From: Streptantibioticus ferralitis
GTDB lineage: Bacteria > Actinomycetota > Actinomycetes > Streptomycetales > Streptomycetaceae
DNA length: 64,000 bases
Direction of reading: 5' to 3'
NCBI RefSeq assembly: GCF_029223525.1
Contig: NZ_JARHTQ010000013.1
Location: 62,001-126,000 of the forward strand
The notes below the pieces were generated by a model that worked only from the letters and a program-made list of their open reading frames with translations, was not told the DNA's origin and made no database searches. Positions 27,956 through 35,337 of the stretch are shown in pieces. Made by a program: the position numbers and the translations under genes. The number at the start of each line of letters is the position of its first letter. Position 1 is the stretch's first letter.

Positions 27956-28145
27956 CAGTGGCTCCTTCCGGCGGACGCGTGATCGCGTGTTGCACACTGT
28001 GCCCCAGGACATCGGGGGACGCGGTGAATGCAGCATTACAGGACGCGCAGCCGGTACGCCGCATCCGCGGCTGCCTGGCCGCACACGGCATACTCGCCCG
28101 CACCTGCCGCCTCGGGGCGGAGAAGCGATTCCAGAGGGAGGAAGC

Positions 28146-29465
28146 GTGCGGCTGACGATTCTCGGCGGTGGGGGATTCCGCGTCCCGCTGGTGTACCGGG
28201 CCCTGTTCGCGGAGCCGGGATCGCCGGGCGCGGTCAAGGAGTTGGTGCTCTACGACACCGACCATCAGCGGCTGTCCGTGATCGCCTGCGTACTGGCCGC
28301 TCAGGCGCACAGCGCACCCGGCGCGCCCATCGTGCGGATCGCCCAGGGGCTGGACGACGCGCTGCGCGGCGCGGACTTCGTCTTCTCCGCGATCCGGGTG
28401 GGCGGTATGGCGGGCCGGGTGTGCGATGAGCGGATCCCGCTGGACGAGGGCGTGATCGGCCAGGAGACGGTCGGCGCGGGCGGGGTGCTGTACGGGCTGC
28501 GCACGCTGCCGGTGGCGGTGCACATCGCCGAGCGGGTGCGGGCCGTGGCACCCGACGCCTGGGTGATCAACTTCACCAATCCGGCGGGGATGGTGACCGA
28601 GGCGATGCAGCGGGTCCTCGGCGAGCGGGTCGTCGGCATCTGCGACTCGCCGGTGGGCCTGGTGCGCCGGGCGGCGCGGGCGGCGGGCGTCGACCCGGAC
28701 GCGGTGAGCTACGACTACGTGGGGCTCAACCACCTCGGCTGGCTGCGGCGGTTGGAGTCGGGCGGCCGGGATCTGCTGCCGGAGCTGCTGGCGGACCCCG
28801 CGGCGCTGGGGTCGTTCGAGGAGGGGCGGCTCTTCGGGGCCGAGTGGCTGGGAGCGCTGGGCTCGCTGCCCAACGAGTACCTGCTCTACTACTACTTCAC
28901 CCGCGAGACGCTCGCCGCGGCCCGCGCCGCCGCGGCCACCCGGGGGGAGTTCCTCGACCGGCAGCAGTCGGAGTTCTTCGCGCAGGCGGGCGCCGACTCC
29001 TCGAAGGCGTACGAGCTGTGGGAGGCGACCCGGCTGGAGCGCGAGGAGATGTACATGGCCGACGCCCGCGCGGCGACCGGCGGTTGGCAGCGGGACGCCG
29101 CCGACCTGGAGGGCGGCGGATACGACCGGGTGGCGCTGGCGCTGATGCGGGCGATAGCCCGCGGCGAGCGCACGCAGTTGATCCTCAACGTCCGCAATGG
29201 CACGGCCCTGCCGCTGCTCGACCCCGACGCGGTGATCGAGGTGCCGTGCGCGGTGGGTCCGGACGGTCCCCGGCCGCTTCGGGTCGCCGCGCCGGACGCG
29301 CATCAGGCGGGACTGATGCTGTCGGTCAAGGCGGCCGAGCGCGCCACCATCGAGGCGGCGGCGACCGGTTCGCGCACCGCCGCACTGCGCGCGCTGGCGC
29401 TGCACCCGCTGGTGGACTCGGCGGCGGTGGCCTCGCGCATCCTGGACCGGGCGGGGATCAGCTGA
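28146..29465 (+). CDS. GH4 family 6-phospho-glycosidase
   Basis: 439-residue NAD+- and metal-dependent glycosidase that cleaves phosphorylated disaccharides by a redox mechanism. Seen: the N-terminal Rossmann motif LTILGGGGFRVPLVYRAL, the conserved GQETVGAGG loop, the metal ligands Cys and His in VVGICDSPVGL and VGLNHLGW, and INFTNPAGMVTEA. It is closest to the 6-phospho-beta-glucosidase type. GTG 28146 has a GGGAGGAAG ribosome site. Its 3' end overlaps the convergent HAD-GT20 gene by 8 bp. No PTS genes are nearby, so how the substrate is phosphorylated is open; the divergent PfkB kinase is a candidate. Confidence 0.92.
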   Translation: MRLTILGGGGFRVPLVYRALFAEPGSPGAVKELVLYDTDHQRLSVIACVLAAQAHSAPGAPIVRIAQGLDDALRGADFVFSAIRVGGMAGRVCDERIPLDEGVIGQETVGAGGVLYGLRTLPVAVHIAERVRAVAPDAWVINFTNPAGMVTEAMQRVLGERVVGICDSPVGLVRRAARAAGVDPDAVSYDYVGLNHLGWLRRLESGGRDLLPELLADPAALGSFEEGRLFGAEWLGALGSLPNEYLLYYYFTRETLAAARAAAATRGEFLDRQQSEFFAQAGADSSKAYELWEATRLEREEMYMADARAATGGWQRDAADLEGGGYDRVALALMRAIARGERTQLILNVRNGTALPLLDPDAVIEVPCAVGPDGPRPLRVAAPDAHQAGLMLSVKAAERATIEAAATGSRTAALRALALHPLVDSAAVASRILDRAGIS

Positions 29466-31593
29466 CCTCGCAGTCGGCCGCCGCCGCGCCCAGGCCGACC
29501 GCCGAGGGGTGCCGGGCGGCCCGGCCGTCCTGGTCGGGGCGCTGGATGGCGCTGACGATCCTGGCCGCCCAGTCCGCGGGATGATCGTGGCCGAGGAGGC
29601 GGGCCAGGTGCGCCAGGCGGGTACGGCGTTCCGCCGGGGCGAGCGCCAGGGCCCGCCGCAGGACCTCGACCAGGTCCTCGGGTGAGCGGGGATCGGTGAA
29701 GAGCGCCGCGGAGCCGAGTTGCGCGGCGGCACCCGCGTACCGGGAGAGCACCAACACTCCGCAGCGGCCCGCGGCGGCCTGGGCGGCCTGGGCGGCCTGG
29801 GCGGCGATGAACTCCTTCGCGGTGAGGTTCATGCCGTCCTGCAGTGAGGTCACCCAGAACACGTCGGCGGCGAGGTAGTGGTCGACCAGTTCGGCGATGG
29901 GCAGACTACGGGGCAGGTACTCGACGGGCCGCCAATCACCCGTGCGCCAGGCATCGTTGACCTCGGCTACGCGCTGTTCCAGTGCCCGCCGGGTCGCGTC
30001 GTAGGCGGTGATGCCGGGTTCGGGGGGCGGGCACACCAGCCGGAACCGCAGGCGTCCGCGCAACTCCGGGCAGCGGCCGAGCAGTGCCGCGACGGCCTCG
30101 ACCTTCTGCACCGGGGCCTTGGCATAGTCCAGGCGCTCGACGGAGAGCACCAGCGGCCCGTCGATCGGCTGATGGTGCGGCATCCGCGCCCGGGCCAGCG
30201 CTTCGACGGCGTCACGGTCGATGCCCAGCGGATGCACGCCCAGCCGCGGTGGCCGAGGGGTGCCCGCCAGGGTCTGCCGGAAGTGCTCGGCGAAGTCGGT
30301 GGTGTGGAATCCGGCCCAGTCCAGGCAGCCGAGCGAGGCGCGGATCTCCGGGGCGGTGGGCAGCGCGGCGAAGATCTCCGGCGGCGGGAACGGGGTGTGG
30401 TGGAACAGCCCCAGCCGCAGGTCGGGGCGGGTCGGGCGGAGCATGCCCGGCACCAGCCACAGGTTGTAGTCGTGCAGCCAGACGGTCGCGCCCGGGGCCG
30501 CGATGTCGCTGATGTGGTCGGCGAACCGCGCGTTGACCGCCCGGTAGGCCGCCCAGGCGGCCGGATCCGGGCGCAGCCGCTCCGGCTGGCTCATCAGCAC
30601 CGGCCACAGCGTCTCCTTGCAGGCCCGGTGGAAGTACCCGGCCCACTCGGCGGGGCTCAGCCGCAGGAAGGACAGGGGCAGCCCGGTGTTGTGCCCGTCG
30701 AGACGGGCCGCCGGGACGTCCTGCCCGAGGACCGCGGCGGCCGCCCACACGGCCCGCAGGTCTCCGGTGAACATGCCGCGCAGGGTGGGCAGGATGCCGT
30801 TGGGGCTGGACGGTTCCTGCCAGCCGCCGGGCGTCCAGCGCACCGGCGGGCGGTGGTAGCCGACCACCAGCGGGTATCGGCGCTCCACCCAGCCGAGTTC
30901 CTCAAGCGCCGCCAGGATCCCGGCCGCCCCCGGCCGGTCGGACCGCGAAGTGCTGCCGCCGGGCGGTACCGCCGCGAGCAGTGCGGGCTCGGCGTTGCCG
31001 ACGATCACCCCGTGTGCGCCGAGTCGGAACAGCGACAGGTCGTTGAGGGAGTCGCCCGCGACCAGGATCGAGGTCATCGGCCAGTGCCGCTCGCGGGCCA
31101 GGGCCGCGAGGGCACTGCCCTTGCCCGCACCCGGCGGCAGTACGTCGAAGTAGCGGTCCGCCGAGTACAGCCACCCGCACCCCAACTCCACCACGGCGTC
31201 GGTGATCTCGCGCGTCAACCGCTCGGGGCGCAGGTAGAACGAGCAGCGGCCGTCCTGGGCCGCCCCGTCCTGGTAGGTCAGCTCCGGGAAGCGGCGCAGC
31301 GCGGCACGGATCCGATCCGCGCCGGGCCAGCCGGCCCGTAATCCCCGCTGCAGCGGCTCGACCGGCGCCAGGTCCGTACCGTCGATCACGCTCGCGCCGA
31401 CGTCGGCGATGATCCAGCGCGGCCGCGGCACCAGTGGGTCCCGCAGCGCCGCGCGCACCGAGGGCAGTCCGCGGCCGGTCGCGAAGACCACCGTCACCTC
31501 CGGATGGCGGTCCAGAGCGGCACGCAGGCTGCGCCGGTCGGCCTCGCCACCCTCCAGGAGCGTGCCGTCCAGGTCGGCGACCAGGATCTTCAT
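29458..31593 (-). CDS. HAD-GT20 fusion, probable glucosylglycerol-phosphate synthase/phosphatase
   Basis: 711-residue fusion. Residues ~1-230 form a HAD phosphatase (DLDGTLLEG, ATGRG, PPGAGKGSAL, AGDSLNDLSLF); residues ~235-690 form a GT20 synthase. The order (phosphatase first) and GT20 motifs HDYNLWLVP, FHHTPFPPPEIF, SVERLDYAKAP and LQDGMNLTAKEF resemble glucosylglycerol-phosphate synthases such as cyanobacterial GgpS and the Azotobacter GgpPS fusion; trehalose-6-phosphate synthases instead read HDYHLL and FLHIPFP. Predicted to make the osmoprotectant glucosylglycerol from ADP- or UDP-glucose and glycerol-3-phosphate. A 9-bp tandem repeat (29771-29803) encodes AAQAAQAAQ. Confidence 0.85.
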   Translation of the reverse strand: MKILVADLDGTLLEGGEADRRSLRAALDRHPEVTVVFATGRGLPSVRAALRDPLVPRPRWIIADVGASVIDGTDLAPVEPLQRGLRAGWPGADRIRAALRRFPELTYQDGAAQDGRCSFYLRPERLTREITDAVVELGCGWLYSADRYFDVLPPGAGKGSALAALARERHWPMTSILVAGDSLNDLSLFRLGAHGVIVGNAEPALLAAVPPGGSTSRSDRPGAAGILAALEELGWVERRYPLVVGYHRPPVRWTPGGWQEPSSPNGILPTLRGMFTGDLRAVWAAAAVLGQDVPAARLDGHNTGLPLSFLRLSPAEWAGYFHRACKETLWPVLMSQPERLRPDPAAWAAYRAVNARFADHISDIAAPGATVWLHDYNLWLVPGMLRPTRPDLRLGLFHHTPFPPPEIFAALPTAPEIRASLGCLDWAGFHTTDFAEHFRQTLAGTPRPPRLGVHPLGIDRDAVEALARARMPHHQPIDGPLVLSVERLDYAKAPVQKVEAVAALLGRCPELRGRLRFRLVCPPPEPGITAYDATRRALEQRVAEVNDAWRTGDWRPVEYLPRSLPIAELVDHYLAADVFWVTSLQDGMNLTAKEFIAAQAAQAAQAAAGRCGVLVLSRYAGAAAQLGSAALFTDPRSPEDLVEVLRRALALAPAERRTRLAHLARLLGHDHPADWAARIVSAIQRPDQDGRAARHPSAVGLGAAAADCEVS

Positions 31594-31661
31594 TCAGCGC
31601 CCTCTATGGCTGCGCGGGGCCCCAACCGATGGGCCGGAGCACATCTCGGACCAGGGTGAAC

Positions 31662-31702
31662 GGAACATCAACTGGAACAGTACACGGGGTAATTGACGTT
31701 CC
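31662..31702 (-). promoter_or_regulatory. Inverted repeat upstream of the HAD-GT20 gene
   Basis: GGAACATCAACT at 31662-31673 and the near-complement AATTGACGTTCC at 31691-31702 (10 of 12 pairs), 69-109 bp before the start codon. Possible operator for an osmotic or stress regulator; no regulator gene adjoins. Confidence 0.35.
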
Positions 31703-31731
31703 GCTCTGTGTCACCGGGCGCCGGGCGCAGC

Positions 31732-32727
31732 TCAGCCGAACCTGTGCGCCGCCACTTCCGCGAGGTACCCCGCCCGGGTCTGCTCGTCCAGGAAGGCCGC
31801 CTTGAAGGAGTTGGCGGCGAGCATGCGCAGCGTCTCGTGGTCAAGGCCGAGAGCGTCCTTTACGGCGCCGAAGTTGTCCGCCACGTAGCCGCCGAAGTAG
31901 GCCGGGTCATCGGAGTTGACGGTGACCAGGAGTCCCGCGTCGATCATCTTGGGCAGCGGGTGCTCGGCGAGGGTGTCCACACAGCGCAGTCGCACGTTGG
32001 ACAGCGGGCACACGGTGAGCGGCACCCGCTCCCGGGCCAGCCGCTCGACCAGTGCCGCGTCCTCCAGGCAGCGCAGCCCGTGGTCGATCCGCTCGACGCC
32101 GAGGACGTCCAGGGCCTCGGTGATGTACTCGGCGGGGCCCTCCTCGCCCGCGTGCGCGACGCGGTGCAGTCCGGCCTCCGCCGCGCGTTGGAAGACCTCG
32201 CGGAACTTCGACGGCGGGTTGCCGACCTCGGCCGAGTCCAGGCCGACCCCGTGGATGCGGCGCAGATGGGGCCTGGCCGCCTCGAACGTCTCAAGGGCGG
32301 ACTCCGCGGACTCGTCGCGCAGGAAGCACATGATCAGCCGGGTGCTGATGCCGTGCCGTTCCTCGCTGCGGTCCAGCGCCCGGCCGAGCCCCTCGATAAC
32401 GACGCCTATCGGCACCCCGCGCGCGGTGTGGGCCTGCGGATCGAAGAAGATCTCGGCGTGCCGCACGCCCTGCGCGGCGGCGCGGGCCAGATAGCCGTCG
32501 GCCAGCTCCGCGAAGTCATCCTCGGTTCGCAGTACGGCCATCAACGCGTAGTACAGATCCAGGAAGGACTGCAGGTCCGAGAAGGAGTACGCGCGGCGCA
32601 GCTCGTCGGTGGTGGCATACGGGAGGGTGACGCCGTTGCGCTCGGCGAGCGCGAACGCCAGCTCGGGTTCGAGAGTGCCTTCGATGTGAAGGTGCAGTTC
32701 GGCCGTGGGGAGAGGCTTCGCAGGCAT
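31732..32727 (-). CDS. Adenine/adenosine deaminase family protein
   Basis: 331-residue amidohydrolase of the adenosine deaminase superfamily. Zinc ligands HLH in AELHLHIEGTLEPE (residues ~12-14), the catalytic VAHAGEEGP region (~190), the later His in RIDHGLRC and the Asp pair VNSDDPAYFGG. The HIEGxLEPE opening and the EIFFDPQAHTARG segment are those of the adenine deaminase branch more than classical adenosine deaminases (which read HLDGA), so adenine to hypoxanthine is the likelier reaction. ATG 32727 has TACGAT 6 nt upstream, suggesting a leaderless mRNA. Confidence 0.9.
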   Translation of the reverse strand: MPAKPLPTAELHLHIEGTLEPELAFALAERNGVTLPYATTDELRRAYSFSDLQSFLDLYYALMAVLRTEDDFAELADGYLARAAAQGVRHAEIFFDPQAHTARGVPIGVVIEGLGRALDRSEERHGISTRLIMCFLRDESAESALETFEAARPHLRRIHGVGLDSAEVGNPPSKFREVFQRAAEAGLHRVAHAGEEGPAEYITEALDVLGVERIDHGLRCLEDAALVERLARERVPLTVCPLSNVRLRCVDTLAEHPLPKMIDAGLLVTVNSDDPAYFGGYVADNFGAVKDALGLDHETLRMLAANSFKAAFLDEQTRAGYLAEVAAHRFG

Positions 32728-32753
32728 TCCGCCATCGTAATGTGCCGACGCTA

Positions 32754-32775
32754 TATTTGCGCGGGCACGCAAATA
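32754..32775. promoter_or_regulatory. Palindrome in the deaminase/mgtC-like divergent promoter
   Basis: TATTTGCG-N6-CGCAAATA, perfect 8-bp arms, in the 103-bp region between divergent start codons. Strong candidate operator; the regulator is not encoded next to it. Confidence 0.6.
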
Positions 32776-32830
32776 GCTGCCACGAACGGGACGGACACCG
32801 TCCCGTCACCGTCTTCGAGGAGGTGCGCCC

Positions 32831-33559
32831 ATGCACACCCTGTCCACCGTGGACTTCGTCGTCCGGCTCATTACCGGCCTGGGCTGCGGCGCGCTGATCG
32901 GCGTCGAGCGGCAGTGGCGCGCCCGGATGGCCGGGCTGCGGACGAACGCGTTGGTGGCGACCGGCGCGACGCTGTTCGTCCTGTACAGCGAGGCGGTCGG
33001 GGACACCGGCAGCCCGACCCGGGTCGCCTCCTATGTGGTCTCCGGCATCGGTTTCCTCGGCGGCGGTGTGATCCTGCGCGAGGGCGCGAGCGTACGGGGC
33101 CTGAACACCGCGGCCACCCTGTGGTGTTCGGCGGCCGTCGGGGTACTGGCCGCTTCCGGGCGGCTGCCGCTGGCCGTCCTCGGCACGCTGGGCGTCATCG
33201 GCGTACATCTGCTGCTGCGGCCGGCCGGGCGGCTGATCGACCGCGTTCCGCAGGACGACCCCGACACCGGCCCGGCGCAGGCCACGGTGCATCTGGTCTG
33301 CGACCGGCGCGACGAGACCCACATCCGCGCGCTGCTGCTGCAGGCCCTGACCGCGGTGGGCCTCACCCCGACCGCGCTGCGCGCTCGCCGCGACCAGTCC
33401 GAGAGCACCCGTCTGCAGGCCGTGGTCAGCGTCACGGGCGACCCGGCCCAGGGGCTTGAGCAGCTCGTCTCCCGCCTGTCCCTGGAACCGGGCGTCCGCG
33501 ACCTGCACTGGCATCTGGAGACGGAATCTCTGGAGGAGAGCGCCGAAGCGAGGGCCTAG
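32831..33559 (+). CDS. MgtC/SapB-family membrane protein
   Basis: 242-residue inner-membrane protein. The N-terminal half has about four to five hydrophobic helices with the family motifs GLGCGALIGVERQWRARMAGLRTNALV and GIGFLGGGVILREGASVRGLNTAATLW; the C-terminal ~100 residues form a soluble ACT-like domain. MgtC proteins modulate F-type ATPase and Mg2+ homeostasis in pathogens; the role in soil actinobacteria is unsettled. ATG 32831 follows GAGGAGG. Divergent from the deaminase gene. Confidence 0.9.
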   Translation: MHTLSTVDFVVRLITGLGCGALIGVERQWRARMAGLRTNALVATGATLFVLYSEAVGDTGSPTRVASYVVSGIGFLGGGVILREGASVRGLNTAATLWCSAAVGVLAASGRLPLAVLGTLGVIGVHLLLRPAGRLIDRVPQDDPDTGPAQATVHLVCDRRDETHIRALLLQALTAVGLTPTALRARRDQSESTRLQAVVSVTGDPAQGLEQLVSRLSLEPGVRDLHWHLETESLEESAEARA

Positions 33560-33569
33560 TTCCGGCCGG

Positions 33570-33941
33570 ATTTCGGGGTTTGGGTTGCGGTCGGTTCGGC
33601 ACAGCCGGGCCGTGGGGGTTGCTCGCTGTCGCGGCGGTCATTTTTTTGGGGGCAAGCCCCCAAACCCCCAGCGGGGCGATCTGTCGGGGCAAGCCTCCAA
33701 CACCCGTGGGGGCTCAGGGGCTTGCCTTCGGCGGATCGGCGGGGCTTGGTCACCCGAACGATCTGCCCACCGCGGGGCTTGGGAGCCCGCCCACCCAACA
33801 GAGCAGCACGCCGCGGGGGCCGACCCAACGAGTCGAGCGGCCAAGGGGCTCGGGGGCTTGCCCCCGAAAAACGTCCGCCGCGATGGCGAGCGACCCCCAC
33901 GGCGTGGACCGGCGGTGCCGAACCAACCGCAGCCCCGAAAC
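33570..33941. repeat. Intergenic element with long imperfect inverted arms
   Basis: The whole spacer between the mgtC-like gene and rnz. The left arm (about 33570-33665) and right arm (about 33845-33941) are imperfect complements over roughly 95 bp, each with the block TTTTT-GGGGGCAAGCCCCC near its inner end and a copy of the dispersed GGTTCGGCAC-type repeat near its outer end. The 180 bp between the arms are GC-rich and hold no gene. It resembles a small non-autonomous element or a large structured terminator. Confidence 0.6.
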
Positions 33942-33962
33942 CCGATATCCACCGAAAGGGCG

Positions 33963-34868
33963 CTAAGCCCGCCTGGGTACCGGGATCCGGTCCAGGTCCC
34001 GGGCGATGGTCAACTCCCCGGTGAAGCCGGCCTCCCGGGCTTGGCGGGCGAACTCCGCCGGATCCGGGTAGCGCTGGGAGAAGTGCGTCAGCACAAGATG
34101 CCGCACGCCGCAGTAGGCGGCGACCCGGGCGGCCTGGCCCGCCGTGAGATGGCCGTGCTCGCTGGCCAGCGGCTCGTCCTCGTCGAGGAAGGTCGACTCG
34201 ATGACCAGCAGGTCGCAGTCCTCCGCGAGGGCGAACACGCCGTTGCACAGCCGGGTGTCCATGACGAAGGCGAACCGCTGGCCGCGCCGCGGCTCGCTGA
34301 CGTCTTCGAGCAGAACCCCGCGCAGTTCGCCCTCGCGCTGCAGGCGGCCGATGTCCGGGCCCTGGATCCCGCAGGCGGCAAGCCGCTCGGGCAGCATCCG
34401 GCGGCTGTCCGGCTCCACCAACCGGTAGCCGAAGGACTCGACGGGATGGTCGAGCCTGCGGGCGTACAGCGTGAAGCCCTGCGTGGTCGTCAACTCGCCG
34501 CTCTCCGCGATCGGTTGCTCGCGCAGCCGCACCGTCTCGCGGTACGCGGTGGCGTACCGCAGCCGTTCGAAGAAGCGCTGCCCGCTGGCCGGGTAGTACG
34601 CGGTGATGGGGTGCGGGACGCGGTCGAGGTTGACGCGCTGGATGACCCCGGCCAGGCCCAGGCTGTGGTCCCCGTGGAAGTGGGTGACACAGATCCGGGT
34701 GAGGTCGTGCGCGGCGACCCCGGCGTGCACCATCTGCCGCTGGGTGCCTTCGCCGGGGTCGAAGAGGATGCCCTCGCCGTCCCAGCGCAGGACGTAACCG
34801 TTGTGGTTGCGGTGCCGGGTGGGCACCTGGCTGGCGGTGCCGAGGACGATGAGCTCTCGCTGGGACAA
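33963..34868 (-). CDS. rnz: Ribonuclease Z
   Basis: 301-residue metallo-beta-lactamase-fold endonuclease that trims tRNA 3' ends. The zinc motif [11 protein letters not shown] is near residue 64, with [17 protein letters not shown] at the N-terminus, an exosite arm-like region, DTRLCNGV, and the late [11 protein letters not shown] and LTHFSQRY histidines. The TTG at 34868 is the likely start: GAAGGA stands just upstream and the conserved protein begins there. Transcribed with the HIT gene 28 bp upstream. Confidence 0.92.
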   Translation of the reverse strand: MSQRELIVLGTASQVPTRHRNHNGYVLRWDGEGILFDPGEGTQRQMVHAGVAAHDLTRICVTHFHGDHSLGLAGVIQRVNLDRVPHPITAYYPASGQRFFERLRYATAYRETVRLREQPIAESGELTTTQGFTLYARRLDHPVESFGYRLVEPDSRRMLPERLAACGIQGPDIGRLQREGELRGVLLEDVSEPRRGQRFAFVMDTRLCNGVFALAEDCDLLVIESTFLDEDEPLASEHGHLTAGQAARVAAYCGVRHLVLTHFSQRYPDPAEFARQAREAGFTGELTIARDLDRIPVPRRA

Positions 34869-34896
34869 GGAATCCTTCTCGTGGCGCGAAGCGCCT

Positions 34897-35256
34897 TTAT
34901 CCGGGCGGCCAGTTGAAACCGCGGCCGCCGAGCACGTGGGCGTGCGCGTGCCACACGGTCTGGCCCGCGCCGGAACCGGTGTTGAAGACGACGCGGTAGC
35001 CGGTGCCGTCCACCTTCTCCTGCGCGGCGACCTCGCCCGCCTCGCGCAGTATGTCCGCGCACAGCTGCGGGGCCTGGACCGCGAGGGTGGCCGCGTCCGG
35101 GTAGTGCGCCTTGGGGATGACCAGGACGTGCGTGGGGGCCTGCGGGTTGATGTCGCGGAACGCGACCGTCGTGTCGGTCTCCCGGACGATCGTCGCGGGG
35201 ACATCCCCCGTCACGATCTTGCAGAACAGGCAGTCGGCCTGCGGTTCTCCCGGCAC
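34897..35256 (-). CDS. HIT-family nucleotide-binding protein (HinT-like)
   Basis: 119-residue purine nucleotide phosphoramidase-type protein. It begins with the zinc-binding CLFC pair typical of actinobacterial HIT proteins and ends with the histidine triad [15 protein letters not shown] 35256 has GAGGGAG upstream. Likely co-transcribed with rnz; physiological substrate unknown. Confidence 0.92.
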   Translation of the reverse strand: MPGEPQADCLFCKIVTGDVPATIVRETDTTVAFRDINPQAPTHVLVIPKAHYPDAATLAVQAPQLCADILREAGEVAAQEKVDGTGYRVVFNTGSGAGQTVWHAHAHVLGGRGFNWPPG

Positions 35257-35284
35257 GGATGTGTCTCCCTCATCGGGTGTGTGA

Positions 35285-35320
35285 CCTACGGGGCGCATGC
35301 TACCGGGCGCGCCCCGTAGG
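35285..35320 (-). terminator. Hairpin between the tricorn protease and HIT genes
   Basis: Perfect 12-bp stem CCTACGGGGCGC (35285-35296) with 35309-35320 and a 12-nt loop, 18 bp after the tricorn stop codon and 29 bp before the HIT start; it separates the two units. Confidence 0.65.
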
Positions 35321-35337
35321 AGTGGCGGTGCGCCGGG

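Noticed and set aside
29458-31593. Bifunctional trehalose-6-phosphate synthase/phosphatase
   Set aside because: Domain order is reversed and GT20 signature residues fit glucosylglycerol-phosphate synthases better.
33638-33666. Classical rho-independent terminator (T-run plus GGGGGCAAGCCCCC)
   Set aside because: The T-run precedes the hairpin on the plus strand and becomes an A-run after it on the minus strand, so neither strand gives hairpin followed by U.
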